Below, piece after piece: positions 1 through 13,500 of a stretch of 64,000 nucleotides of DNA. Made by a program: the position numbers and the translations under genes. Location: the NCBI RefSeq assembly GCF_965638725.1, contig NC_134950.1, positions 166,446,853 to 166,510,852 on the forward strand, given 5' to 3'. The notes under the pieces are model-generated. The model saw nothing but the letters and a program-made list of their open reading frames with translations. It did not search any database and was not told the DNA's origin. The DNA comes from Aptenodytes patagonicus. Lineage: Eukaryota > Chordata > Aves > Sphenisciformes > Spheniscidae. Position 1 is the stretch's first letter. The number at the start of each line of letters is the position of its first letter.

Positions 1-3000
1 TCTATAGGATAAAGCAGTTTAAATAGAAAGCAGAGCGAGCCGGAGCTGCCGTGTTACTGGCGAGATGGGGTTTTGTCAGGGGAAGGAGGGGGATAGTGTT
101 TTTGTTAGTGATTTGTTTTCCACTTGTTGGGAATTGGCTGTCAGATGTAACACAATTGCGGTTCAAGAGACCTGTAATACTATCTTCAGCAAGAGGCAGA
201 GCAGTTGAGTGATTTATGGGAAATAGCTGAAGAGGAAGTGAGTGAATTTTTAGATGACTATTTAAGAGTCTTTTTCCCCCTGTTGCCTTGCCTTTCCCCT
301 TCTTCCTCCCTGTGTCTAGAAAGATCAGTGATTACAAATGAATATGAGGAATGATTTTCCCCCATTGCAAGATTCCAGGTCCCACAGCCCTCCCTGCTCG
401 CCGGGGCACAGCTGATGGGGCAGCGAGGCTGTAAACTGAGCCCGAGTGGCACATACGTGGGGCAAGGGAAGAGCTAAAGAAACCCCAACAGCTGCTCCTT
501 ATGGACAGTCCTAACATTGCAGCCCCTCACATGAAATGTGCAGATTCATCCGGCGCCAGACGCTGGCATGAAGGACATTTTGCCGACAAACCCCAGCGGG
601 GAGGAGCATTCCCCATATCCTTCACGTAGACAGCAGCGCCGTCGGCCGCGGTGCCAGCCGCTGGGTGGGACGGGAGGAGGGGGTCCTCAGGAGCTCTTTT
701 CTTCTATTTTAGCTCATGGGGGATGCTTTAATGCTTGAAGTATCAGGTTTTAAATCCCTGGGGCCGCAGTCAGTGCTAGTCAATCAGCGCCATGCAGGAT
801 GCATCATTCAGCGCTGGAACGGATGCCGAACGTGCCAGCAGAGCCCTTTTGCTTAGCAAGGCAGAAACGTGGAGCCCAGCACAGGTCTCGAACTGGACTT
901 CCATGCCCTCCATCTCATACAAAACAAATAACACCCTAAGCCCAGTCTGCATAACATCCTTTCGCTTTACTTTAGCATCCCCAGCTGGGAAGCTCCCCCC
1001 TCCCTCCCAGGGGATGTTGTGCAGCGGCACAGTGCTCACAACTCTTGAGATGTCCTAAGTGCCGCTTGGACGCCGTTAGCCACACACACATGACAGCTTG
1101 GCTTTCTCGTTAGCAGAATGAACTGTTGTTCTTTCACTCTTATCTATAATTAGCAATTTAGAGGGTGGCAGCAGCCTGTTTCATCAGGCAGAGCCGTGTG
1201 GAGCGACCAGACTTTCCGCAAGCACAGAGCCAGCTGCCCGCCCGGCGGGTTTGAGCAGCCCCTGTCTAAGACAGGCAGTTTTGTGAGAAGCGATAAGCAA
1301 ACAGAGGGCTGTGCACAGCCTGTGCACTGCAAAAATGTCAAAAAGGAGAAGAAAAAAGAAAAGAAAACAAAGGCAGTGATAAGGACAAGGCTTCAACGAA
1401 AGCCTTGTATCTGACTATATCCATCACTAAAACAGAAGTCCTGTGGCCTTTCATCCATCCAAGCTAACGGTTGAAGGACTAGGCAGCACTGAGGCTGTGC
1501 TATTTTCCACTGCATGAACTGGAAATCTTCCTTCATCTGCATTATTCATTCTTGGCTGGAGGGGCACATTCCTCTTCTTTGTGCAGCTTCTCGACCCACG
1601 GGCCCATGGGCCAATGCAAATTGTATCAGCTCAGCGGTAATACCCATAGCCTGGGGTGGGAGGAGACCATTAAACGTTACCAGCCCAGTTCTAGGACACG
1701 GGGATGCTTTTGTTAAGCACTTAGCACCGAAATGGTTAAGCACAGCAGTGCTCGCGTCAGCCTAGGCAGGGTCCCTGCCTTGCAGTGAAGTGCTCCCATC
1801 TCCTAGAGGTAATTTTTAAGACAGTACTTTCAGCGTGACCATGCCCTTGCCAAGGGCATTCCGTTCAATTTCCCAACCAGAAAGGCTGCAAATCTGTGCT
1901 TGGTTTTCTTTCTGCTTTAAAGCTAGCAAGGCTGACTCTCCCCAGCTCTCCCCATTGCTCTTACTGGGAGGCTTAGCCAAACCTCATTACCTTGCAAGGA
2001 GGAAAGCTTCTGTTTTCCAGACTGATTGGACCCCTTTTGCCTTTCCAGTAGGTAATTCAGCAATGTAGGAGAAAAGAAAGATTCCCACACAAGATTTTTC
2101 AAAGCCCTCTTCAAAGCTTTCTGCAGCTAATTCAGCCCATGCTTCAATGCTCTTCTCACAGGGTATGGCCATAATAAGGAAATACCATGAAATCCAAGGT
2201 ACTTTTGCTGGCAATTACTTAATTTTCCATTTTTACAGAGTAGACCCCTTCAAATGCGTGCCTTGAGCCTCCAAATGAAGGGAGAAGCCCACTGCAGCAG
2301 ATAGAGGGGCTTGTGCTAGCAGATATCGGCACTGGCTCCTGTAAAAGCGGTGTCTCAGCGATGCCTTGACCCTCTCCTCCCCATTTCCAGGGTGCTGTTC
2401 GTCTCAAAAAGCTAGGGATCTAGTCAAAGTTTGGGCTCTCTTGAGCAGAGTGGGGAAAAACTAATGCAATCAGAGGGTGGTTGCAACCTCGCAGCCTATC
2501 TTAAGATGCACCAAATCTGCCCCAGCAGTGCCACTGTCTCCACTGGCTGTAGATGGATAATTCCTTTTGACTCGGCGTTTAAGCTGTGGACTCAGGGAGA
2601 GAGGTCCCATATTTATATGATGACTTAGCAAAAAAAGCATTAAGGAAATACCTTCTTCTGTTTCCTCCCCTGGTGTCCTAGTGACCTCTGGCAGAACTGG
2701 GCAGCTAAATCTGTATTGCATCCCACTGCTTCCTCATGTATCTGGCCTCGGTTCTGCATCAAATGCCTGCGCATCTGCAGGAGCAGCTGGAACCAAGGAC
2801 AAAAGAAACCTTGGGGTTTGGCACCTTCCAGCAGCATGCTAGCTAGTGTCTGACAAGCTCACTGGGGTCCCTCTGCTCTTATCTTCATGGCTTTTTGGTG
2901 TATGTTTGTCCCCGTAGGAACTGATACTTCATTTGAAGCACCAGCTCCTGGAATCCTGTTAGTATATAACTTTAGCTGTTGTCACTTTAAAATAAAAACA

Positions 3001-6000
3001 GTAAATCTCCTTCAGTATTTTAGAGAAAGACTTGAAAATCTGAACTCAAAAAGCAGAAAACAAAGAAAAAGTGTCATTCCGCTTGTTATTTACAAAATCT
3101 CATGATTTGGGGACTGAGATTTGAGGGCAAAGAACGCTAGAATTGCTGCAGCGCTTCTAATGTGCACATATTAAAAAGTACATCAGCCCTTTCCTGGCTG
3201 TGCAATAGCTGGATTTGTGGAGAGAGAGCCCATTGTTCAAACAGAAAGCATTGCAAATACCGCACTAAATCCGAATGCAGCAGTGCAAGCCTGCAGATAA
3301 AAGGAGAACCTTCTCGTGTTTTTACAGTGGTAACAGAGAAATTACAGCCCTGACTAACCTGGAGGACTAAGATGCATCATATAGGTGTAAAGCTGTATAT
3401 ACATCTGTGGTGGGAGGTGGAGATGGCCATCCTGCTCACACCTAGCAGAGTAATGCAAAAAGAAGCTTCTTAGTTGGAATTTGGAGTTGCCTCTTTCTTT
3501 GAAAACTGAACCCATCTGCATTAGAGCCATCAATTTCAACACGAACCTCTCTCTGGGGATGGACACAGCTTTCATCCTCAGAGGGAGGGGAAGCCCCCGC
3601 TGTTTAGAGGGATGAGGACCAAGGGGGATGGAGTGCAACAGATGGGAATGAGGGAGCATGGTCTGAGCATCATCCAAAAGTCCGTGACTGCTCCAACCAT
3701 CCAGTCCCTCTGTGTACCCCTCAGGAGGTCTGGCTAATAGATCACCTCCTCCCAGAGCAGCCGTTTCTTCATGAACCAGATAGCGACATCCTCAGCTGTA
3801 GTCATCTCCATGGGAGACATCTGAACAAAGGTAGGAGGAACGCTGAATATCTTGAATATCTCAGCAATGCCATGCTGGGCCCCAGTGGGGGCCCCATGGG
3901 AGCTGGTGCAGCTCAGCATATCAGATCTCTAAACTAAGAGCAGGGTTCGGTCCTCTGGCTCTGCCAAAGACTGCTTGCAACATCCTTGGGCAAGTCTTGT
4001 AGCCTCTTCATCTCTCCGTTCCCTGAAACGGGCTCCCAGGGGAGAGGTAAAGATAAACGGATATAACGGCTTGTGAGGCACGTCAACAGGAGAGCAGTGC
4101 GGCCACGGAGCAAAAAAAGTGGGAATTGGTTCAAGTTGAACATGCTCCTTCACATCCTTCAGCTCGCTCATGTTTGGTGATGGCCTTGTCCAGAGATGCA
4201 AGAATGGGTGCAGGCTCTGTGGCCCAACAGCAGGATGGTGGCATCAGGTCACTGCCCGATGTGTTACCCTCATCCAGGCTGAAAGTCCATTTCAGCCATG
4301 AAAGAGGTGGAAATGTCCACGTTTTCTTCCTTAACCAAAAGGGCATGAAGTTAAGTTTTGGGGGACCAGGGTGGGGGCTGCCGGGGGAATCGGTGTGCAG
4401 ACAGCAGGGGCGCCTGGCAGAGCCCTCGGTAAGCGATGCTCACGCTCCAGGGTGGCTGTGCCCTCACGTCTTTGGCACATAGCTCACCGCACACGTCTGT
4501 CCCTGTTTCAGACGAGAGGACGTGGTCATTTTTAGACATATCAGCCAACACCAGCCACATACTTCACCAAGGACGAGGGAGGTCCTCTGCGCCCTCCGTG
4601 AAGGAGCTGTCAGCTCTCTATCTCTCCCAGACAGCTGCTGCTGCTGCTCACGCCAGCAGCCCCGCACAGCCGGTAAGCACCGCGCGCCGCCGTCCTCCCC
4701 CTCACAAATCACCAGCGGCATCCAAACAATGTCCCATCCCGGCAAGTGGTTGTAAGAGGGTGAGAGAGAACACGTCTGGTTTCGTAATTCTGGAGAAACA
4801 CAGCATTTGGTTTTCCAAAAATGACCAGCTTTCCCTTGTCATTTGCAAATATTGTATAAATGTTATCATCAGAGGTGCTGATATGTATGTATATGATGTT
4901 TAAGCTGCATACACATACACACACACATATATATACACACATTATATTCACACATGCACACACATACCAAACACGCACCCCCCTCTACATCCACTAGCCC
5001 AGACAAACAGTTTATTCATACATAAGATTTCCGCTTTATTTGTACGTATATATTTACACACTCACATCCATGGAGGAAATATTCAGCACACAGCAACGCA
5101 TACATCTCCATGCTATACCCACTCCAACACACACACATACCTATGTCCACATATGTCACACTCAGGCATAACTTTACAGTGCAACCTCCCTGTGTTCCTC
5201 TGTTTATAGCCCTTGGTCTGGGATCCAGGGATTTGATCACCCACTCCAGGCTGATTATTGGGTCATAGGGTAATTCAAGTTATAAGGGTTATGAGGCACT
5301 GAGCTACATTTGTCCCATTTCCCCAGCTCCACTGGTGATCCAGGAGTAACGTGGGATGTGATTTCACATCTGGGCCCTTTCTGCAGGCGCGTTCATGCTC
5401 CCTCCCACTCTCAATCTTTCGCGGAGTCCCTGTCCAGAGATGCAGTCTCTCAAACATGTATCAGGGCTCTGTATTGAAGGAGTCCAGACTGAAGCAGTCC
5501 CAGCTGAAAATAAATGAGTGGAGATCGCAATTGGAAAATTGCAACTGGTGAGAAGTCTAAGGAAAAAAAAAAAAAAAAGAAAAGCAATTTCAAAACGATG
5601 AATTACACAATCCACAGTGCAATTACAAATGTAGATCAATTTTATTTTTAAAATACTGAAGTATAAACAAAAATATAGGCTAAATCAAACTTTGGAGAAA
5701 TCAGTGCTTGCTTTGTTTTTCCCCCAGCTCTAAACAAATGTGTTTGGGGAGAACTGCCAGTGAACCAAAAAAAAACCTTCACCTGTAATGGTTTTCAGGT
5801 CTCTGTAGTTGATACATACATACATATACACACAGATCACGTGTCTTCCTATGCAGTTTGATGTCATTTCTCCTCCTGTCTTTTCCAGAGTACTGTGAAG
5901 GACAACTCCATTCACTCTCCCCACAGACAGAAAAAAAGCAAGGTAAGAAATGTTAAAGATAAGCAGCGTTATCTAAGCAAATACTTGTGGACTGTGGTGG

Positions 6001-7551
6001 AGTGTGATTTAAATACCCACACAAGGCAGCGAGGAGCACTTTCATACTGAATATAGCTATCAGCTGCTCGGTCGCCCTTCCCCACGTTCAGAAGTTCTTC
6101 ACAGATCCCAAAAAAAAACCCTTATTTTAAAAAGTGCATTCAAAGTATGTTGGCTCATATGAAAGATCTGCATTTTACACTTGCTGCAAAATATGCTGAT
6201 TTTGGTATTCTGGGGTGGGGTTTTTTTACTAACGTTCAACACTTATTTTTAGCCAGAACAATCTGCGTGTAACAGAGTGAAATAACACCGCGCGCCATTG
6301 CTTTGAGCAACAACTAATAATATTCCAGGCATAACTCTACAGACGTAACTCCACAGGCATGCCAAGGGTCAGCATATCTGTTTACTGAAAGGAAAGCCAC
6401 CAGGATTACAGTCTCTTTTAGATAATGATTATAGGCCTCGGCTACCTTCCCCTTGGATAAATGCCAAACTAGGGCAGGTTGCAGGTATTCAGTTCGGCGT
6501 CCGGCACCCAGGCTTCCCAAGCTAAGGAGAAAAAATGCAGAAAGCGAGGCTCAAAGGGAGGCTAAGCAACCACAGTCCACCCCGTCACGACTGCACCCTC
6601 TGTTCACTTCTGTACCAACGCTGCTGCGAATTGGAGCTGAGCTCAGGCTGACTGAGTCTAAACAGGTCTAACTTTTGCTGGCCCCCAGCTGTGGGTGTTA
6701 CCCCAACCTCTGGTCCCTCAGCCTTGCTTTTTCCTCCTAACGGAGTACAGAATTTGGCCTGCTAATTCCAGCAGTTTGTAAACTTTAGTTAGCCTCATGC
6801 CTGTACGAGTCTGCAAGTCAAAAGAGCTTCATTTAAGTCTCTAACTGTATAGTATAACTGTGCATCTGTTCTTCTACAAATGATGTCGTGGGGTACATTC
6901 GTGAGTCCAACACAAGAAATCGTTGGTCAGACAAATGTCCTTCCCCAAGCCCTCACTCCTGTGCGGTGGGCAGCCCATGGTGCCACCACAAGCCCATCAT
7001 GCTAGCTCACTACCCAAAAATAGGCTGTCCTCATCAGCTCAGTTTGACATTTTTGTTTGGTTCCCTCTCCCCATTTTCTTCTTGAGACCTCTTCACAAAT
7101 AGCTCCCTGGCTTTCTCCTGCACCCATATCTTATGTTCCCAGACTTTCTGCAGGTCCTCACACTGTCCTGGACTCTTGGGAGCAGGAGGGAGAAGTTAAC
7201 TTTTAGCTGGCTACTCTAAAACAGCCGCCTTCATGTTACTCTTGTGGTCACTCTCTCTTGCTGACACAGTCCAAACTGGGCATCTCTGTTACGCTGTAGC
7301 TGGACTGAATCCTGGGGACTGTAGACTAACCACCGCACATGCCTGGATTAGAGACCTTGCTTTAGAGCGCGTTGCTGTGGAACCAGAGCTAACACCAAGC
7401 CTGGAGCGTGTGCAGTGGTGTGATGCTTTGGAGTGCTGTGTGCTACTGAACCAAAGGTACGGAGCTTAGTAGGTGCATGGATTTCTCTTGTTGGCTGCCT
7501 TTTTCCTTTGCCATTCTCACTATTAACGGCCATGGGGTTGGGGGGTAAGAC
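1..7551. other. Non-coding region upstream of the XIRP1 coding exon
   Basis: No convincing coding exon was found here. Open frames are short (under 160 codons), overlap on both strands and resemble no family I know. The region should contain the XIRP1 promoter and any non-coding first exon, because the coding exon begins at 7552 or 7585. I could not place a TATA box, MEF2 site or donor site with confidence. The recognisable structure is low-complexity sequence: CA/TA-rich stretches near 4907-4976 and 5101-5165, a 16-bp A run near 5563 and short CATA repeats near 5812-5835. Confidence 0.6.
4907..4976. repeat. CA/TA-rich microsatellite
   Basis: This is an imperfect run of CACA, TATA and CACACA units. 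A weaker, related AC-rich stretch lies at 5101-5165. It is ordinary simple sequence upstream of XIRP1 and is a likely length polymorphism. Confidence 0.8.
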
Positions 7552-10500
7552 ATGATGCTGACGTTTAAAACTGTTTCCCTAAAGATGTCAGAAGCTCAGA
7601 AATCATCTAAGGTTGCCATCAAGAAAATGGAAGACGACTTACCTCCCCCTCCCGCCCTTGGCTCAGTCCAGGTCATCGCTCCAGGGAGCCAGGATCTCAA
7701 CCCACTCCCTGTGCCTCCTCCAAAGCAAGCCTTCTCCAAGTTCTACCAGCAGCGTCAAGTGAATGAGCTAAAGAGGCTCTACAGACACATGCATCCTGAG
7801 CTCAGGAAGAACTTGGAAGAAGCTGTGACTGAGGACCTGGCAGAAATGCTTAATACGGAAGATCCCAATGCACAGGCGTCTGTGAACCTGGACAAAGTTC
7901 TTCCAGGAGAGGTTCAGTCTATGCGCTGGATTTTTGAGAACTGGGCACTTGACTCCATTGGGGACCATCAAGCCACAAAGAAGCTGGCAGAAGAAGAGAT
8001 CATTCCCGGTGGGGATGTGAAAAGTACTTCCCTGAGATTTGAAAGCCAGTCAATCAATGGAGACAGTCTGTCAACATCAGCCAAGGTATCAGAAACAGAC
8101 CTTGCCAGAGGGGATGTGCATACTGCCCGGTGGCTGTTTGAAACCCAACCACTAGACTCATTAAATAAACTGTATTCGGATGAAACGGAAGTGCAGGAGG
8201 CGGTTCTCAAGGAGCCTGTCCAGGGAGGTGATGTGAAAGGTGCCAGACAGCTCTTTGAAGCACAGTCCTTGGATGCTATAGGACGCTGCTGCTCAGTGGA
8301 GGAGAAGAGCATCCTACAACTCAAGTCAGAAATCCAGGAGCTAAAAGGCGATGTTAAGAAGACTGTCAGGCTCTTCCAAACGGAGCCTCTCTGTGCCATC
8401 AGAGACAAAACTGGGAAAATCCATGAAATCAAGTCCGTCTGCCGAGAAGAAATTCAGAGCAATGCAGTCAGAACGGCTCGCTGGCTGTTTGAGACTCAGC
8501 CCCTGGATACCATCAACAAGGACACTTCCAAAGTGCAAATAATCCGTGGGATTTCATTGGAAGAAATTGGAAGACCAGATGTCAGTGGAGCAAGGTGGAT
8601 ATTTGAAACTCAGCCTCTGGATGCCATCAGAGAAATCACAGTTGAAGAACAGGATTTCAAGGCTTCAACAGATTTTGTCACAGGGGCAGATGTCAGTAAG
8701 CAGCGAATGCTCTTTGAGACCCAGACTCTTGATTCCCTCAAAGGAGAAGCTTCAGAAAGCACTGTAGCCAAAGAAAAAGTCATTGGAGGTGATGTGAAAT
8801 CTACACTCTGGCTATTTGAAACACAGCCAATGGAAACCCTGAAAGACAATTTTGAGGTGGGACGTTTAAAGAAAGTAGAGCTCTCAGCAGAGGAGAAGGG
8901 AGATGTGAAGCAAAGAAAACATGTCTTTGAGACCTGTCCCCTTGGCAGCATCTCCAAGGCATTTGAGGAAGAAATTCCAGCCCCCAGCATGGAAGAGGTA
9001 GTGAAAGGGGATGTGAAGTCTTTCAAGACCCTGTTTGAGACTCTCCCCTTAGACAGCATTAAGCAGGCTGACGCTGAACCCGTCACCAAAGAAGAGGAGA
9101 AGATTCCAGCTGGCAACGTCAAAGCCAACCAAATCCTGTTTGAGACCACACCTCTGTATGCCATCAAGGATAGCTTTGGCAATTTCCATGAAGTCACCTC
9201 TGTAAGCAGAGAGCAAATCATCAGTGGTGATGTCAAGAACTACAAATGGATGTTCGAAACCAGGCCCCTGGACCAGTTTGATGAAAGCACCAAGAAAGTG
9301 GATATAATACGGGGGATCACAAAACAAGAGGTGGTGGCTGGTGATGTCAGAACAGCCAAGTGGCTCTTTGAAACTCAGCCCATGGACGTCATTCATCACC
9401 AAGCCATGCAAGGTCAGGAGCATCCCTCGATGAAGCGGGAGATCTCCCAGCGGGGGGATGTGAAGACCTGCAAGTGGCTTTTTGAGACCCAGCCCATCCA
9501 CACCCTCTACGAGAAGGCTGAAAAGAAGCAGGAGGAGGATGGCAGTGTGCCCCAAGCTGATGTGAAGTCATACACATGGATGTTTGAGACTCAGCCCTTG
9601 GACTCCCTGAAAGGCCAGGAGGAGCAGTATTTACAAGTCAGTAAGGCGTACAGTCAGGAGGAATTACAGGGAGTTGATGTCAAAACTGTCCGGCACCTAT
9701 TTGAGACTGAACCCTTGGGCAGCAGTGCTGTCGGTGAAGCTGACCGAAAGAAAACCATGCGGTACTCCAGTCGTGTGGAGATACAGTCTGGGGAAGTGTC
9801 CAGAGTGAAGGAGTTCTTTGAAGCTAAGCCCTTGGATGCAGCCACCAAACCAACATCCCAGAAGGATGATGGGACAATTGAAGCCGGATCCGTGCACAAG
9901 TTCACTTGGCTCTTTGAGAACTACCCCATGGACTCCCTGAAGGACAGCTCTGAGGGCATCCAGGAGATCCCTCCAGAGAAGGATATCAAGGGGGAAGATG
10001 TTGGAGGCAAAAGGTTCGTATTTGAGACCTATTCCCTTGACCAAATCCATGACAGAGTGGACGAGACAGAGCTCCAGAAGATCCAGAAAGACACCATGAG
10101 CAAAGCTAATGTCAAGTCCTGCACAATGCTCTTTGAAAGCCAACCCTTATATGCTATCCAGGACAAAGAGGGGAGATACCATGAGGTCACCTCAGTGCAG
10201 AAAGAAGAAATCATGAAAGGTGATGTGAAAGGCGCCCGGTGGTTGTTTGAAACTAAGCCCTTGGATCAGATCAAGAAGGAAGAAGAGGTGTTTGTGATTA
10301 GGGCTGTTACCCAAGAGGACATCAAGAAAGGAGATGTCCAGGCTGCCCGGTGGAGGTTTGAGACAGAGCCTCTTGACTCCTTCACAGGGGGAAAGATGTC
10401 TGTGCCCAGAACAGTAGATGATGTGCAGAAGGGAGATGTTCAGTCCAACAAGCAGCTCTTTGAGTCCCAGCAAGTGGGCCAGAAGAAGTACGTGAGGATG

Positions 10501-13500
10501 GTCAGTGTCAGTGATGTTCAGCGGGGTGATGTGAGGACATCCACTTGGCTTTTTGAAAACCAGCCTGTGGACTCCCTGTACGGGGATGCGGAGAGAGGCT
10601 CATCTATCAGTACAGTGCAGAGAGAGGACAGCCAGAAAGGGGATGTAAAACGCTGCACCTGGTTGTTTGAAACTCAGCCAATGGACACCCTTAAGGACCC
10701 AGAGGTGATGGCCAGTTCTGGAGCCCAAGAAGCGATCCCTTGTGCAGATGTGAAAAGTACAACGTGGCTCTTCGAGAGCACACCCTTGGATAAATTTAGT
10801 GCTTCTGAAAGTAGTATAGAAACAGAACTGAAAGAAAGGACCATGAAGGAGACTTTAGAGACGCTCTGCACTTGCCAGGCTATTCAGCATGATGGGATCC
10901 TCATTGAAGCCAATGATACAGAGAGTGTGAAGATGGTGAAGTACCAGCTTAGCAGCCCAGGTGCTCCAAAGATCCTGAAAGAGGAGATTGTGGGAGGCCA
11001 TTTGCAAAGGATCATGCTGCAGCTCCTGCACAGAACCAATGTGGAAGCACAGAGTGTGCTGGTGGAGGAGGACAGAGAGGGCAAGATCAAAGTAAGCCCA
11101 TTGCAGCTACTGGACCAGAGTGAAGCTGTTAAAGGCAAAGAGGACTTGAGCGGAAATGTAGCTAAGGCTTTACAGGGTCTCCTCAGTCAAGATGCTTCCA
11201 TCAAAAAGGGGATGGTCTTACAAGAGACAAAGTCAGGATCAGTGAAGATGACTCTCTACTCTCTCCTGTTCCATTCTGTCCAGCAGAAAGTTGTCAAGGG
11301 GGATGTGAAGTCAACGATAGGGAACCTGTTGGCTTCTTCTCAGGAGCAGAAAGCAACGGCAACCATTAAGCGTGAGGACAATGAGAAGGGAAATGTCCAG
11401 CTTTTTGCGAGCTGCATTGAGAAGGGAGATCTAGACTATCTGAAGAATCTCCAGCAGGAGTCAGAGATACAATCCCTCATCTCTTCCCAAGCAGAGCAGG
11501 GGGCAGCTGTGAGTGCCCCACGGGTTGTACAGGGAGCTAAGATACATATCTTACCAAATAAAGAACAAATAGAGAAAGTAATTGCAGAGGGTGAGCCAGG
11601 GGCTATGGAGGGAGCAAAAAAGGTATTCGCATTTGAAAGCATGGGCAAAGAGGGTGCATTAGAGAGGGAGGCTGTGCATGCAGCAGGTGTGACAGGCACC
11701 ACTGTGCAATGTCTTGGGAAGTCCCTGCCCACAGTGATGGGAAAGGAAGAAATTCTGTCAGGAGGGCTTAAAGTGACTACAAAGTCAATCCAAAGGGTTG
11801 CAGATGTCAGCAAGAAGGCAGAGAAAGAAGAAGCCACCACTGCCAGTTTGAAGGAACCCAAAGCTATGACACAAGGCAAATTTCCAACCCAAGTGACAGC
11901 TCAGGGGGGAGAAGTGGCTGGGAAACAGCAGAGCTTGGTGACCGGGGAAGCCAGCCAGATGCAGCCAGAAGAAAAGGCCCTTGGGAGTGATCTTCAGGCT
12001 GCAATGCAAAGCCTGAGGCTAGCAACAGCAGAAGCAAAAAACATTCAACACCATGTCCAGCGCAAGCTACAGAAGAACAAGGAGGATGTCCACATGGCCT
12101 GCAGGCAGCAGGCAGCCAGCACACAGGGAACAGTGATCCTTCAATCAACCGTACGCCAACAAGACTCTGCATCCACCACGCAGGAGAGCACCAGTACTGC
12201 CATCAGGACCACCACCACTAGAGTCCAGGAGGCATCCAAGACCCACACAAGCGTGTCTCAGAAGAGCATAGCATCACACAAAAAGGTCAGTGCTTCAGAG
12301 GAAGTACAGGGAGGACAACTATTGAGCCAGGAAAGCCAAGTTGTGCCTAGTAGAGATTTTAGCATTAAGGATGGCCTTTATACTGCCACACCCGTGAAAA
12401 CCTATATAAACCCTTTTGTTGAGTCTGATTACAAAGAGCAATCAGTGCAAGAAGAAAGAGATGTTATTATCAGAGGGGATGTACAGACAGCTATCAGAGC
12501 ACTGCAAAGTGCCGCCACAGAACAGCGCCTGGTAGAAAAGGAGGATGTTGTCCGAGGTAATTTAAAAGCCACACTTCAGTCGCTGGAAAAGTCTAACGTT
12601 AATGTCTCCAGAGGGGATTTTAAAGCCGCTATGATATACAGAAATGCAGGGCAGTCCTATTCTGTGTGTAAAAAGAAAAATGAGACTCAAGTCGTTAGTA
12701 ACCAGACTGCTGTAGTGGCTTCAGGGTCGCAGGCTGATAATGACTTTCCTCCTCCTCCCTCAGCTGCTGTGATGAAAGCAGAGCATTGCCCACCCTCAAC
12801 TACAGCAACAAAAGAAGGTGCCCTTCCACTACCAACCAGCAAAGATGAAGCCCCAGGATGTTCTGCACCTCTCCAGTCCCCTCTTCTTGCCCTCCCTTCT
12901 CTGTCCTGCAAACCCAGTGATCAGAGTCCTGTAGAGAAGCCCAGGACTCCTCCGAAACCAGAAATTACTGCCCCACCCAGGAAAAAACCTGTTCCCCCTC
13001 CAAAACCTGAGCACCTCTTACACGAGGCACATTCTGCCTTTGCAAATAACAGCACAAGCAGATCAACCAAACCCATCCCTCCACCCCTGCCTCCGAAACC
13101 TCCAGGCCTGAGGGAGATCAGCAAGCCAAAGTCTCCCCCCATGGAGCTAGGATTAAGCTGCGTGGAAGTAAGTGAACAACCAGGCCATGGGGAGGTTCAG
13201 ACAAAATGCTGCACTTTGGAGACATCTGTGAACAAGCCTGTCACAGGTCAGGGTATGAGCCCTGAGAGAAAGCTGCCAAAAAACACTGCCAAAACCCCTC
13301 TTCAAATGGCAGAGGAAAGGTACAAGGCCAGCAAAGGAGGACAAGGAAAAGTGGAATCAGACAGTGCTAAGACTTCAAAGCCAATAAAAAATGGAGTGGT
13401 CAGTTTTGAAGTCGAGCATGAAATGATGACCGGGAAAGCAGCAGCTCCAAGGAGGTGCCCAGGTGAGGTGGTTCAGAGGCATATAGACCGGTGCCAAGAT

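Noticed and set aside
4600-4680. Possible non-coding first exon of XIRP1 ending at a GTAAGC
   Set aside because: A donor-like sequence alone is too weak, and no promoter element or conservation could be shown.
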